42,725 bases of DNA from a virus: positions 1-42,725 of the IMG/VR virus record IMGVR_UViG_3300043496_000139. The stretch is one strand, 5' to 3'. A program made the translations under genes and the position numbers. Each line of letters opens with the position of its first letter. The first letter of the stretch is position 1. Positions 22,391 through 30,690 of this stretch are shown here, in pieces. Below the pieces are notes generated by a model, which saw nothing but the letters and a program-made list of their open reading frames with translations, was not told the DNA's origin and did not search any database.

Positions 22391-22635
22391 GCTCCCGCTC
22401 CTCTCTTGGCTGGCAGAATCCTTTGCGATGGAGTGTTCCCCTGGCCGTAAAACTGCCGGGCAAATGCGTCTCCCGTGGAGGCCATAAGCGGCATCGAAGA
22501 GAGCATGAAAGGACTGCGCGCGGTGGGGTCTGTAGGGGTGGGGGAGGAGGGCGAATTATTGCCCTGCTGCGGGGGTGCTGAGGCTGGCTCCCATCCCTTC
22601 AAATCGACCTTCGCGGATGCCTTGATAGAGGGCAT
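22387..22635 (-). CDS. Small Pro/Ser-rich protein
   Basis: An 82-residue protein, mostly disordered (Pro, Ser, Ala, Gln), ending KRGAGA. The start at 22635 overlaps the preceding stop (TAATG) with GGAG 8 nt ahead. Position just after the large tail protein suggests a minor virion component. No family. Confidence 0.68.
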   Translation of the reverse strand: MPSIKASAKVDLKGWEPASAPPQQGNNSPSSPTPTDPTARSPFMLSSMPLMASTGDAFARQFYGQGNTPSQRILPAKRGAGA

Positions 22636-25247
22636 TATTGGCTCCTCATTTCCTGCCACGTTTGGCCAAAAATAGTGAAGGTCAAGAGCTCGTTTGCGGC
22701 GTCTTCAGCCGGCCACGAAATCTCCATCTGAAAGTGTCTGCACCATGCCGCACTTTGGCTCTGCGCGAAGTGGTATCTATCGCTGTAAAGTGTCTTGCTC
22801 GGAGGGAGATTAGTAGGGTCCTGGCGGGTACGATCCAGAGGCTCAAAAGGCTCTGAAACTACCCCCGCAAACTCCCCGCTAATCTCCCCCAAAAGCAGTG
22901 CGAGGCTGGCGCGAGTTCCGACGCGAACAGCCTCTAGGGTGATAAATGAAAGGGCGGCTAACTGACCCGGCTGGGCCAGTACAATACTCCCGAAACGGGA
23001 CGAAACGGGGTACGGCGTACCATTGTCCAGCCGGCTCGTTATATCCCGCTTCATAATTGGGCCGGCTGCGGTTCCTGCCCACAAAAGCAGAAACTTTCCG
23101 GGTAGGACTTCGACACTCTGAACACATCCCATGCCGGCGATATTGGCGCGAGGGCTCCACGCGCTCCCCTGTTCGGGTGCATTGTTCGAGTTCATCCTGT
23201 ACCAGTAGCCATTTCCATTGGCTACATAGAGCGCGGTTTCTCTGCTGGATTGGGTGTGGAAGGTAACAAAAGCCTGGGCGGGGTCAAATTCTTCTTCAAA
23301 CCTGTCTGCAATTGGAAAGCCAACTTCGATGATTCCCGCCGAGGGATCAAGGGCGATAACCATGTTGTTGCCCTGCATAAGCAGGGGTGTGGTCTTGTTG
23401 ATCGTGAAAGCGTCATAGTGGAGCAACGGCAATTGCTCCACGAAAACAACCATGTAAAGGGGATCGCTGGAGGTCGCGGAACCAAGGATGATGTACGCAT
23501 CTCTTACCGTGAAAACCACGAGGCCGAGGGTGCAAACCCAGAATCTCGTAATCTTTGATTGCGCGGTAAACGTGGTGTTGAAACCTGAGTTTCCGCTTGA
23601 TCCGCTAACAATGGCATCCGGGCCGCTGGAGACGTAAACGACGTTTCCCACGGCGGCAAAGATCCTTCCAAGGTGATACCCCAGGCATGTGGCTCCCGCT
23701 GGGAGTGGCGTACCTTCGCCGGCGCGCTGCGCCTGTATTGCGGGATTCAATCCAGAGTCCGGGGTGTGGTCGAGATAGGACCATTTCACTCCGGGGGCGG
23801 GGTTCGGAATGGTATCGAGATAGAGAAAAGTTGATCCGCCTTGCGGGGTGCGATAGATGACAACCTGGGTCACTCCCGGCTGTGTTGATCCGTCACCCTG
23901 TACCAGTACCTCGTTGCCCTGAATGACGGTTATGGGAATGGACGCGGGACTCATGTTGCTTATGTCGCCGGTGGTCGGGTTCTTAAAGGCGTATCCATAG
24001 CTAACGGGCGCGGTGGATGGTACGGAATACGGGCCTTTGTTCTGCCAGATAACCAGCGCGTCTCCGGTCAGCGCGCCTATTTGGTTCTCGAATTTCGCGG
24101 GTGCGCTTGGACTCGTCGTACCCAGTTGGTAAACGGTCTGTAGGTAGCCGTTAGGGTCAAGAATCGTCGGGGCGGTGGTAATGTTGTTCGATACTCCGCT
24201 GGGATTGCCGGCGAGTGTAGCTATGTCGGTCCAGCTCAGGACGCGGCCAACGTTCTGCCAGATGAGGCCGTTGGTGCCGTCGCTGATTTGCATGTTGACC
24301 TTGCTGGCCGCTCCCCAGTTCGGTGCGGTTCCGCTGCCGTTAGCGGTGCCTCCGTGGATCGCTACGAAAAGTTGGTCCGGGGTTCCTGGCGGGTTTGTGA
24401 TGTGGCCTATTACAAGGTCTCCCAGACCATAGCCAAAGCCAGACACCCATGCTCCTGCGCCTCTGTTCGTCCATGAAATCGTCCCGTCAAGGGATGAGAC
24501 CGGCCAGTTTGGTTCTCCTGATCCAAGGTGCCCAGTCATTGCAGGATCGCCGGCAAGGGCGAAGTGACCATAACTATGGAGGTTCGCGTCGCTGCCTCGA
24601 ATCACTACAAAGTTCCAGAACACTGTGGGAACATCGGGGCGGGGAACCCATGCCGCCTGAATCGTACTTGCTGCCCAGGAGGGATAGGGATTCGGGCGCG
24701 GCTGCTGGACGGCGGTGGGCGCGGTGGTCGGCGCGGTGATTCCCCAGGTCCACACGTTCCCGGTGTCGTAATGCCAAAGCATGTTATCGACGCCATTCGT
24801 GAAATAGAGGGTGTTTCCGACGCCTAAAAAGTAGGTTGATCCCGCTCCCGCGCTCTTGGTAAAAAGCACGTTCTTTGTGTTGGGGCCGGTGGCGTCAAAG
24901 ACCTGTCCTCCACCCATGCCGGTATCCGCTAAAACCTTGATGAACTCGGTTGTAAGGGTGAAGGTATTGAAGCTGTAAAAGCGATTGACCGGGGGAAAAG
25001 TCTGGTTGTTATAAACGGTGTTTCCGCATCGGCGGCGGAGAGTGAGACGCGGGGTTATCTCTGCGTTCTGGCCGGCCAGAATCGAGTCCTGGCGGCTCAT
25101 CCCGTACTTCTCCTGATACTCACTGGTGGCGGCATCGCGCAATTGGCTGCGGTTCGTCCAGAGCCCGGTAAAGATCCGGTTAGTATGCAGGGGCGCGAAG
25201 CTGGTAGGTTCGCCGGCCGCTCCTGCTTGCTGGAGAAGATTGGCCAT
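22635..25247 (-). CDS. Large beta-rich tail protein (tail stabilisation or tubular-B-like)
   Basis: An 870-residue protein, low in charge, with many Trp/Tyr/Gly beta motifs (NTLYFTNGVDNMLWHYDTGN, VSSLDGTISWTNRG, TAQSKITRFWVCTLGLVVFT) that suggest beta-propeller or stacked beta domains. The N-terminal LHTNRIFTGLWTNRSQLRDA is typical of the podovirus tail protein located after the head-tail adaptors (T7 gp12, P22 gp10). It follows two adaptor-like genes, as expected. The C-terminus FTIFGQTWQEMRSQ resembles a beta strand end. The start overlaps the upstream gene's stop (TAATG). Confidence 0.78.
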   Translation of the reverse strand: MANLLQQAGAAGEPTSFAPLHTNRIFTGLWTNRSQLRDAATSEYQEKYGMSRQDSILAGQNAEITPRLTLRRRCGNTVYNNQTFPPVNRFYSFNTFTLTTEFIKVLADTGMGGGQVFDATGPNTKNVLFTKSAGAGSTYFLGVGNTLYFTNGVDNMLWHYDTGNVWTWGITAPTTAPTAVQQPRPNPYPSWAASTIQAAWVPRPDVPTVFWNFVVIRGSDANLHSYGHFALAGDPAMTGHLGSGEPNWPVSSLDGTISWTNRGAGAWVSGFGYGLGDLVIGHITNPPGTPDQLFVAIHGGTANGSGTAPNWGAASKVNMQISDGTNGLIWQNVGRVLSWTDIATLAGNPSGVSNNITTAPTILDPNGYLQTVYQLGTTSPSAPAKFENQIGALTGDALVIWQNKGPYSVPSTAPVSYGYAFKNPTTGDISNMSPASIPITVIQGNEVLVQGDGSTQPGVTQVVIYRTPQGGSTFLYLDTIPNPAPGVKWSYLDHTPDSGLNPAIQAQRAGEGTPLPAGATCLGYHLGRIFAAVGNVVYVSSGPDAIVSGSSGNSGFNTTFTAQSKITRFWVCTLGLVVFTVRDAYIILGSATSSDPLYMVVFVEQLPLLHYDAFTINKTTPLLMQGNNMVIALDPSAGIIEVGFPIADRFEEEFDPAQAFVTFHTQSSRETALYVANGNGYWYRMNSNNAPEQGSAWSPRANIAGMGCVQSVEVLPGKFLLLWAGTAAGPIMKRDITSRLDNGTPYPVSSRFGSIVLAQPGQLAALSFITLEAVRVGTRASLALLLGEISGEFAGVVSEPFEPLDRTRQDPTNLPPSKTLYSDRYHFAQSQSAAWCRHFQMEISWPAEDAANELLTFTIFGQTWQEMRSQ

Positions 25248-25969
25248 TAGGCGTTCCCTCTCGCCTGTGCGCCTTGCTGCGCGGCCATCGTCTCGCGTCC
25301 CTGCTGGGTGATGAGGTCAAGCCAGTTGCCGAGGAAGATATTTCTCTGCAGGGCGGTTAATCCGTCCTGTTCACCTAGCAAATGGCTGGTGAATTTTGAG
25401 AGGAATATCGGCGCGCGCGCGTCTTTGGTGAGAAGCGAGACAATCCCCAGGAATCCCCAGTCGTAGATGTAGCTTTTGTGGTCGGGAATCGGCTTCCAGG
25501 TACTTGCCAGCGAGGTCATCGGTACGGCTGCGCGCTGGTAGAAAGCATCAATGATGTACGGCGCATCGGGAATTGAGTTGAGGCGGATGACAATGCCGTC
25601 CTCGTCGTCGTTCTGGACGGCGGCTGATCCGGGCCGCTTCACTGTGGCATCTTCCGCGAGTGCCTTACGGACTTCGATTTCTTTTTTGTCGCCGGTCTTT
25701 GGGTCGGTAAGCCATACCTGCTCCAGAAAACCAAAGTCTGTAACCGTGTCGATTAGATAGTCCTGCCCCCAGTCGTCAACGGCCGGGTCCAGCTCCAGAT
25801 GAATCTGGCCACGGTTGAAAGACCATTTGAACGGTGGGCCAAGGATGGTTTGCTTGACGATGTTGGCCGCGCTCAATGCCGGCTCCGCGTTCGATATGTC
25901 CACGGGCTGATAGCCAAGGAAGGGCATCGACCAAAGCGCGCTTGACATGATGTTGCGGGTTGCGCTCAT
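25247..25969 (-). CDS. Head-tail adaptor-like protein, paralogue B
   Basis: A 240-residue protein. AEPALSAANIV, then PFKWSFNR, a QDY motif and DFGFLEQVWL align in order with the next upstream gene. The end (NIFLGNWLDLITQQGRETM) also matches the WLAALDAQA helix there. These proteins look like podovirus adaptor or tail-tube-A proteins (T7 gp11, P22 gp4 type), which join portal to tail. GGAGATAAGCG precedes the ATG. Confidence 0.75.
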   Translation of the reverse strand: MSATRNIMSSALWSMPFLGYQPVDISNAEPALSAANIVKQTILGPPFKWSFNRGQIHLELDPAVDDWGQDYLIDTVTDFGFLEQVWLTDPKTGDKKEIEVRKALAEDATVKRPGSAAVQNDDEDGIVIRLNSIPDAPYIIDAFYQRAAVPMTSLASTWKPIPDHKSYIYDWGFLGIVSLLTKDARAPIFLSKFTSHLLGEQDGLTALQRNIFLGNWLDLITQQGRETMAAQQGAQARGNA

Positions 25970-25972
25970 CGC

Positions 25973-26980
25973 TTATCTCCATCCGTAGCGATACGGCCAA
26001 GGACCGGGATCGCTGGTGTAGCTGGGTGCCATTACGCTCTTGTCGGGGAAGAATCCTTTGGCCTCATCTTCGCGGTCATTCTGGCGCGCCTGGGCATCGA
26101 GCGCGGCCAGCCATTCGCCTTTCATCTGCGGATAACGGGCCTTCACTGCGGGATTGGTGGAGTAGCGGTGGGCGTAGGCCACGCATCCATCCCTGAACCA
26201 CTTCGCCTGATCGTCGGGAACGGGATCAATCTTTTGCTTCATGTTCAAAAACGGAATGGCCTTCTTCTGACCCCATAGCCTGATAAGCCATACGTTTCCA
26301 CATTCGGGCGGAATCGGGTTGAAGCGGAATCCCTGGGCGTGTGGATCCACAACCAGCCAAACGCATGTCCCGTCTGTGATCGTCTGGCCGGCCGGCCAGT
26401 TGTCGGGCTGGGTGGCTGGGTCTGGCCACAGCGGAGCGGCGGGGGGAATCAGTCCCGTGGTTCCGTACTGCACAAGGATGAGGATGTTTCCCTGGGCATC
26501 GAGTATGTTGGTCGGCGGGTTCGACGGCGCGGAGGCTGCGCCTATCGGCTGCGTGTAGACTTCCTGCGGTCCTGGCCACGCGCCTTGTTCAAGGTCACTG
26601 TTGTAGAACCATGCCGCCTGATAGGGGAAACCCGATTGCACGTTTGCCATTGGGAGATCCCTGACAACGTAGATTGGCCATGTCGGGGGCGGATAGGTCG
26701 AATTGTTCACGTCAATCCGTAAACCATTCTCCAGCCATCCAAGCTCGTTGATCGGTGTTGCATAGTCCTGTTGGTAGCTCGTTAGAGGGAAGGGCGGAAT
26801 TTTGAGGCGGTTCCACTTCCACGGGAAACGTACACTCAGCAACTCGCTCATCACATCGTTGGCGATAGTCAAAGCGGGTTCGGCGGCAAAACCTCCTGTG
26901 TTGTTAAACAGGGGGTTGAGGTCTCCAATAGCGGAGACCCCATCCATGATTTGCTGCAGCCTTATCGTGCTGTTTCCCAC
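25973..26980 (-). CDS. Head-tail adaptor-like protein, paralogue A
   Basis: A 335-residue protein starting at a GTG behind GGGGG. It contains AEPALTIANDVM, PWKWNRL, QQDYATPINELGWLENGLRID and a C-terminal helical part (GCVAYAHRYSTNPAVKARY, EWLAALDAQARQ). A Pro-rich insertion of about 80 residues (150-235; PPTNILDAQGNI, then WLVVDPHAQG) is absent from its downstream paralogue. It probably forms one of the two stacked tail-neck rings. Confidence 0.75.
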   Translation of the reverse strand: MGNSTIRLQQIMDGVSAIGDLNPLFNNTGGFAAEPALTIANDVMSELLSVRFPWKWNRLKIPPFPLTSYQQDYATPINELGWLENGLRIDVNNSTYPPPTWPIYVVRDLPMANVQSGFPYQAAWFYNSDLEQGAWPGPQEVYTQPIGAASAPSNPPTNILDAQGNILILVQYGTTGLIPPAAPLWPDPATQPDNWPAGQTITDGTCVWLVVDPHAQGFRFNPIPPECGNVWLIRLWGQKKAIPFLNMKQKIDPVPDDQAKWFRDGCVAYAHRYSTNPAVKARYPQMKGEWLAALDAQARQNDREDEAKGFFPDKSVMAPSYTSDPGPWPYRYGWR

Positions 26981-26999
26981 GGCTCCCCCTTATTTACCT

Positions 27000-27488
27000 T
27001 TAGCCGGCTGCTTGTCCCTGTTTGAAATCCGCTGATGTGGGACTGGCTTTAGTGCCGGCTTCCTTGGTGGACTTGTCTGCCTTCTCGCGCGCCTTCTGCT
27101 GGTCGTCAAATTCCTTTCGGCGCACGTCTGGGTCTTCGCGGGTGAGGGCATTGATCGCCGTTTCCATCGACTCCTCGCGCATCACATCCGGGTCTTGAAG
27201 GGTGTTTTGTGCGAGTTGGACCTTTTTGTTTTGCTCGGTCTGGATGGCGTTGAGCTCATCATTGGCGGCTTCGTTCTTCTCCGCCTGGTCGATGAGGTAA
27301 GCGCGGCGGTCACGAGCGGCCTTTATCTCGGAGACCTGCCCCAGCGTTTTTTCTTCAGGGTCGATCCTGCCTTTGTCGATATCGCCTTTTTCGTATTCCG
27401 CTGGTGTCTGGTTGGATTTGCGGCCGCGAATGGCGTTGGCGTGTTCGCCGCTGCCGGCTCCGCGAGGTTCGGCGGTTTGCGTGGTCAT
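27000..27488 (-). CDS. Hydrophilic helical virion-assembly protein
   Basis: A 162-residue protein with no hydrophobic core: charged Lys/Glu/Asp/Gln helices (EIKAARDRRAYLIDQAEKNE, NAIQTEQNKKVQLAQ). The ATG at 27488 is chosen because the longer in-frame extension is basic, repeat-poor sequence overlapping the neighbouring gene. Its place between capsid and adaptors would suit a scaffold-like or internal protein. No family. Confidence 0.68.
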   Translation of the reverse strand: MTTQTAEPRGAGSGEHANAIRGRKSNQTPAEYEKGDIDKGRIDPEEKTLGQVSEIKAARDRRAYLIDQAEKNEAANDELNAIQTEQNKKVQLAQNTLQDPDVMREESMETAINALTREDPDVRRKEFDDQQKAREKADKSTKEAGTKASPTSADFKQGQAAG

Positions 27489-27553
27489 GTCTGGCTTCAC
27501 TTTCTGCGGAGGTTTCCGCTTTGGGGTTTGTGGTTCTCTCGTGCGTGGTCGTA

Positions 27554-28024
27554 TTAAGCGGCGGGTTCGGCCTTGGTGATGACGAACAATTGCGTTCCGC
27601 TTGGCTCGTTGTCGGTTGGGAGGTTTACTGCCCACTGGTATTCCTCATAAAGTTTTCGATAGAGGGCTTTGTCTTCGACGGATGCCTTGCGCGCGTTCAA
27701 TGCGGTATCCGGTGGCTCCCAGACCTTCGAGCATCGTTGGCAAAGGACGATCATGGGACCGTGGCTAAGCGTGTGCTTGATGACGGCATAGTTGTGGTCG
27801 TTGCCGTGAGCAAGCTGCTGCACACCCTTGCCGCCTTTCTTGTGCCAGCAATTCGCCTGGATTGCCTCCTGACGCGCGCGCGCATCAAGCAGGTCAACAT
27901 TGCGGCGTTCCGCGCGGAGATGCCTTGCGGCTCGGTTGTTCCGCATCTCCTCCACGCGCTCCCGCGTCTCTTCAAGCTGGAGGGCTTCCAACTCATCCGT
28001 GATTGACTTCTTATCAAGTGCCAT
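27554..28024 (-). CDS. Hypothetical protein downstream of capsid
   Basis: A 156-residue protein. The N-terminal half is a charged coiled coil (ITDELEALQLEETRERVEEM). The central NCWHKKGGKG and later VLCQRCSKVW supply cysteine and histidine ligands for one zinc site; the C-terminal half contains KALYRKLYEEYQWAVNLPTD. GGAG 7 nt before the ATG at 28024. Possibly a capsid-binding minor protein. Unknown function. Confidence 0.72.
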   Translation of the reverse strand: MALDKKSITDELEALQLEETRERVEEMRNNRAARHLRAERRNVDLLDARARQEAIQANCWHKKGGKGVQQLAHGNDHNYAVIKHTLSHGPMIVLCQRCSKVWEPPDTALNARKASVEDKALYRKLYEEYQWAVNLPTDNEPSGTQLFVITKAEPAA

Positions 28025-28050
28025 GACGTTTCTCCGTGGCTTCAAATTTC

Positions 28051-28088
28051 GGAACTGGGGGAGTGCTGGTGGGACACTCCCCCGTTCC
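28051..28088 (-). terminator. Strong hairpin after the major capsid gene
   Basis: GGAAC-T-GGGGGAGTG (28051-28065) pairs with CACTCCCCC-GTTCC (28075-28088) around a 9-nt loop with one bulged base: a 14-bp, very GC-rich stem in the 100-bp gap after the capsid stop. No T-run follows on the minus strand. It may be an attenuator, or a 3'-end stabiliser that raises capsid mRNA relative to downstream genes. Confidence 0.65.
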
Positions 28089-28125
28089 GCGTCTCAGTGG
28101 GGTGAGGCGCGGCGTTCCGTCTCTT

Positions 28126-29271
28126 TTAGGTCAGTGCGGTTGCGGCATCGAAGTAACGGATGCGCTGGACAGGATCCGGTGGAAGGGTCGCCGTATACAT
28201 GGTGTTATAGCTGGCGAAACCTCCAATCATTTTCGACGGATCATAGCCTGAAGGCTCGGTAATCCTTCGGACCCAGACCTGGATGTTGCGCCAGTCGCCG
28301 TCTCCGATGGCGGTATTTTCTTTCGCGCCAAACGAGATACCGATTACGCCATCCTTTGCGATCACATACGTCCGTAGCTTCACGGGCGCGGTGCCGGTCT
28401 GCTTAACCAGGGTTGACTGGTGGAAGCTGACGCCACCCCAATCAATGACCGTAAGCGAGTCACCATCGGGGCTTGGGAGCTCGCGCAGCTTCTCCTGGCC
28501 TTCGGCTGTTCTCTTCAGAACATCCGTGATGCCGTTCGGCTGGGTTGACATGAGAATGTCACCCACAATTAGCGGATGGATTACACCCGTGTAGCGGCCA
28601 TTATCAAAGGGCAGGGCATTGACGGCCGCAAGCGATTGCGCTGCTGCTGTAATGTCCTGTGCTGTGACGTTGGCTCCAAGCGGAACCATCGCAACCTTGG
28701 GATCCACGGCTGCAGCCCCATCCGCCGTGTTCTGGATGATAAGGTTGATTACCTGCGCCAAACGGTACGCCATCTGGACGCCAAGAGCCTCCAAAGCGGG
28801 GTCGATGGCGGTCTGTAGGGCATACGTGGAAATATTCGCGTAGTCTGCGTAATTTCCAATCGTGCTGGTGTTCTGCACAACCGTCACAGTCAACCCAGTT
28901 TGTATGGTTCCCTCTGGAGCCTGGGTGAGCGGCGGGGCCGGTAGGTTCTGGTACATGAACAAAGCAAGTTTGTTGCCGCTTGCTTCATCCAATTGCCGGC
29001 GAGACGTGCATCTTACCCAGGGCGTCTCTGCCTTAAGGTTTGCGATAAAAACTTTGTCCCACTGGGTAACAACAGACTGGGGCAAATTAGTTGTAAGGTT
29101 CGACGCTGGGGAGACTCCAACTCCCAGCACAAGGGCAGAATGAACCTTGCCCACTTGACCCGTGAACGAGATAAATGAGCCGCCTACGGCACAAATAAAC
29201 TCGATCACGGGAATGAGAAACTTCTTGAAAAACACCTTGCCGCGCTCTGCGGCTGACGATGTGTAGCGCAT
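28126..29271 (-). CDS. Major capsid protein, N4-gp56 family
   Basis: A 381-residue protein with the N4-gp56 family N-terminal signature from about residue 58: SNLTTNLPQSVVTQWDKVF, NLKAETPWVRCTSRRQLDE and LFMYQNLPA, then the HK97-fold E-loop and A-domain region and the conserved VIAKDGVIGISFGAKE end. Upstream of the usual start lies an extra segment of about 55 residues with a hydrophobic stretch (FLIPVIEFICAVGGSFISF, 18-36). The ATG at 29271 has AGGGGG 9 nt ahead and no internal ATG, so the extension is probably translated. A cleaved delta-like domain or a signal for assembly is possible. The preceding gene is the scaffold candidate. Confidence 0.9.
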   Translation of the reverse strand: MRYTSSAAERGKVFFKKFLIPVIEFICAVGGSFISFTGQVGKVHSALVLGVGVSPASNLTTNLPQSVVTQWDKVFIANLKAETPWVRCTSRRQLDEASGNKLALFMYQNLPAPPLTQAPEGTIQTGLTVTVVQNTSTIGNYADYANISTYALQTAIDPALEALGVQMAYRLAQVINLIIQNTADGAAAVDPKVAMVPLGANVTAQDITAAAQSLAAVNALPFDNGRYTGVIHPLIVGDILMSTQPNGITDVLKRTAEGQEKLRELPSPDGDSLTVIDWGGVSFHQSTLVKQTGTAPVKLRTYVIAKDGVIGISFGAKENTAIGDGDWRNIQVWVRRITEPSGYDPSKMIGGFASYNTMYTATLPPDPVQRIRYFDAATALT

Positions 29272-29296
29272 GTGACTATCCCCCTAACGGGTGAGG

Positions 29297-30160
29297 TCAC
29301 GCGGTTTTAGAGTTGGAGTTATACCAGTCCCGGAATCCCGGCTCGTTTAAGAGCTTGTCTTTAAATTCCCCCTGGCTCATCCCCTCTATCTCAGCGCGTG
29401 TATATCTCGGTGTTTTCTGCCGAGGGGCAACCGGGGCATTTGCCGAAGCATCTGCGTTGCGGAGTCCTGTGGCAACCGTACGAGGTCTGGGAGAGGGGGC
29501 CGCTACTGCTGGCGTTGGCCTTCCGTTAGGTGGTGTTGCGGGTGGTGCGTTCGGCGTACCGTCATCCTCGCTTGAGGATTCCGGGTTCTCCCCGCTATCG
29601 TCGGGCCAGGGAACCATGTCACCACGGTCCCATAGGGTTGTGAACGCTATAGCGAGATTGTTGCGGGTAAGATCCCAGCCGTTCGCGCGCAACTCACCAA
29701 AGAGAGCATCGCGGTTTTGGGGCACAGGATAAAACTCTGGGTGTTCTTCGCGGAACGCACTTGATTCCGCGATGTAATACGCATCGCGCTCCTGCTGGCT
29801 CATCTCCGTAAACTTGCGCCCGATATTGTCGGGGGAGATGCCCTGGCGCGCGGTAACGATTTCTTCGATGGCTTCGACCACCCTTTCCGGGTCGGTGATA
29901 TCGGAGGAGAGGCGCAGACGATCAGCGGCGGTGAGCTGCTTCGGTGGCTCAATCTTCAGTTGAGGTCTCGCCGCGTCTGGCTTTCGCAATTTTGTAAACT
30001 CCATGTTGACGTGAATCTGGGAGTCAGCTAGTTTTTCGGCTACTTCGTCAATCGTCTTACCTTTGAAGGTGGAGACGCGCGCGCCTTTGGCGTTCTCGAT
30101 CACCAGAATGTAATCGCCGTTTTCGTCGGGTTGCTTGTCATTCAGCCAGCGTCTTTGCAT
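29297..30160 (-). CDS. Putative scaffolding protein
   Basis: A 287-residue protein directly upstream of the capsid gene, the usual place for a scaffold. It has a helical N-terminal domain (about 1-160), a disordered Pro/Ala/Ser/Asp linker (PPATPPNGRPTPAVAAPSP, about 205-240) and a short C-terminal helix (EFKDKLLNEPGFRDWYNSN) that could dock on capsid. Family similarity is not evident; the call rests on order and composition. Confidence 0.62.
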   Translation of the reverse strand: MQRRWLNDKQPDENGDYILVIENAKGARVSTFKGKTIDEVAEKLADSQIHVNMEFTKLRKPDAARPQLKIEPPKQLTAADRLRLSSDITDPERVVEAIEEIVTARQGISPDNIGRKFTEMSQQERDAYYIAESSAFREEHPEFYPVPQNRDALFGELRANGWDLTRNNLAIAFTTLWDRGDMVPWPDDSGENPESSSEDDGTPNAPPATPPNGRPTPAVAAPSPRPRTVATGLRNADASANAPVAPRQKTPRYTRAEIEGMSQGEFKDKLLNEPGFRDWYNSNSKTA

Positions 30161-30175
30161 TGTTTGGTTTCCTTT

Positions 30176-30568
30176 TCAAATTTCCGCATAGTCCTCTTCC
30201 GCGAGGGGTCTTGTGGGATCAAGCAAATTCTCTTGTCTCCGCTCCTCTGGGGATAGTTGGGATATGGGGTTTGGTTTAGCAATAGACGCCAGGAAAGTTT
30301 GTGACTCCAGTTGAATCCGGTCTTGCATGTGCGTGAATATCTGCCATGCAGCCTTAGCCATTTTGTGATTGGCAAGTACAGCGTTCTCGTCGGCGGGATC
30401 GGTGTTGATGAGCTTGGTTTCGGTCTCAATGCACACCATCTCCAGCACGTCCAAAAGGTCCGGGTAAATCTCTGAGTTGGCGAGGTTGTGGAGGTTACGA
30501 CGCTGAACGGACGAGAGTTCGGCGGTCACGCCAAAGGTTCTCTCCGTTCTGGTCGTCGTCTCTTCCAT
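30176..30568 (-). CDS. Hypothetical protein between portal and scaffold
   Basis: A 130-residue helical protein (SVQRRNLHNLANSEIYPDLL, DVLEMVCIETETKLI, HKMAKAAWQIFTHMQDRIQL). The N-terminus is polar and the C-terminus acidic. It starts next to the stop of the acidic mini-protein (TAAATG). A structural or assembly role is inferred from position only. Confidence 0.72.
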   Translation of the reverse strand: MEETTTRTERTFGVTAELSSVQRRNLHNLANSEIYPDLLDVLEMVCIETETKLINTDPADENAVLANHKMAKAAWQIFTHMQDRIQLESQTFLASIAKPNPISQLSPEERRQENLLDPTRPLAEEDYAEI

Positions 30569-30688
30569 TTACTTGTCCTCGTCCTCTTCTTCTTCTTCCT
30601 CTTCGTTGCTTTCGTCGCCGTCTTCTTCGTCGCGGGTGTCTTCAAGCGGTTCGTTGGTGGGCTGCTTCTTGCCCTTTAGCTCTGCCAC
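30569..30688 (-). CDS. Acidic mini-protein downstream of portal
   Basis: A 39-residue protein with 20 Asp/Glu residues, including a run of seven Glu near the C-terminus (29-35). The start is a GTG at 30688, 6 nt after GGAGGAGG, and that SD lies inside the last glycine codons of the portal gene. The dense charge suits a DNA mimic or an ion-rich spacer. Coding is supported by the strong RBS and tight packing between two sound genes; no family applies. Confidence 0.68.
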   Translation of the reverse strand: MAELKGKKQPTNEPLEDTRDEEDGDESNEEEEEEEDEDK

Positions 30689-30690
30689 CT

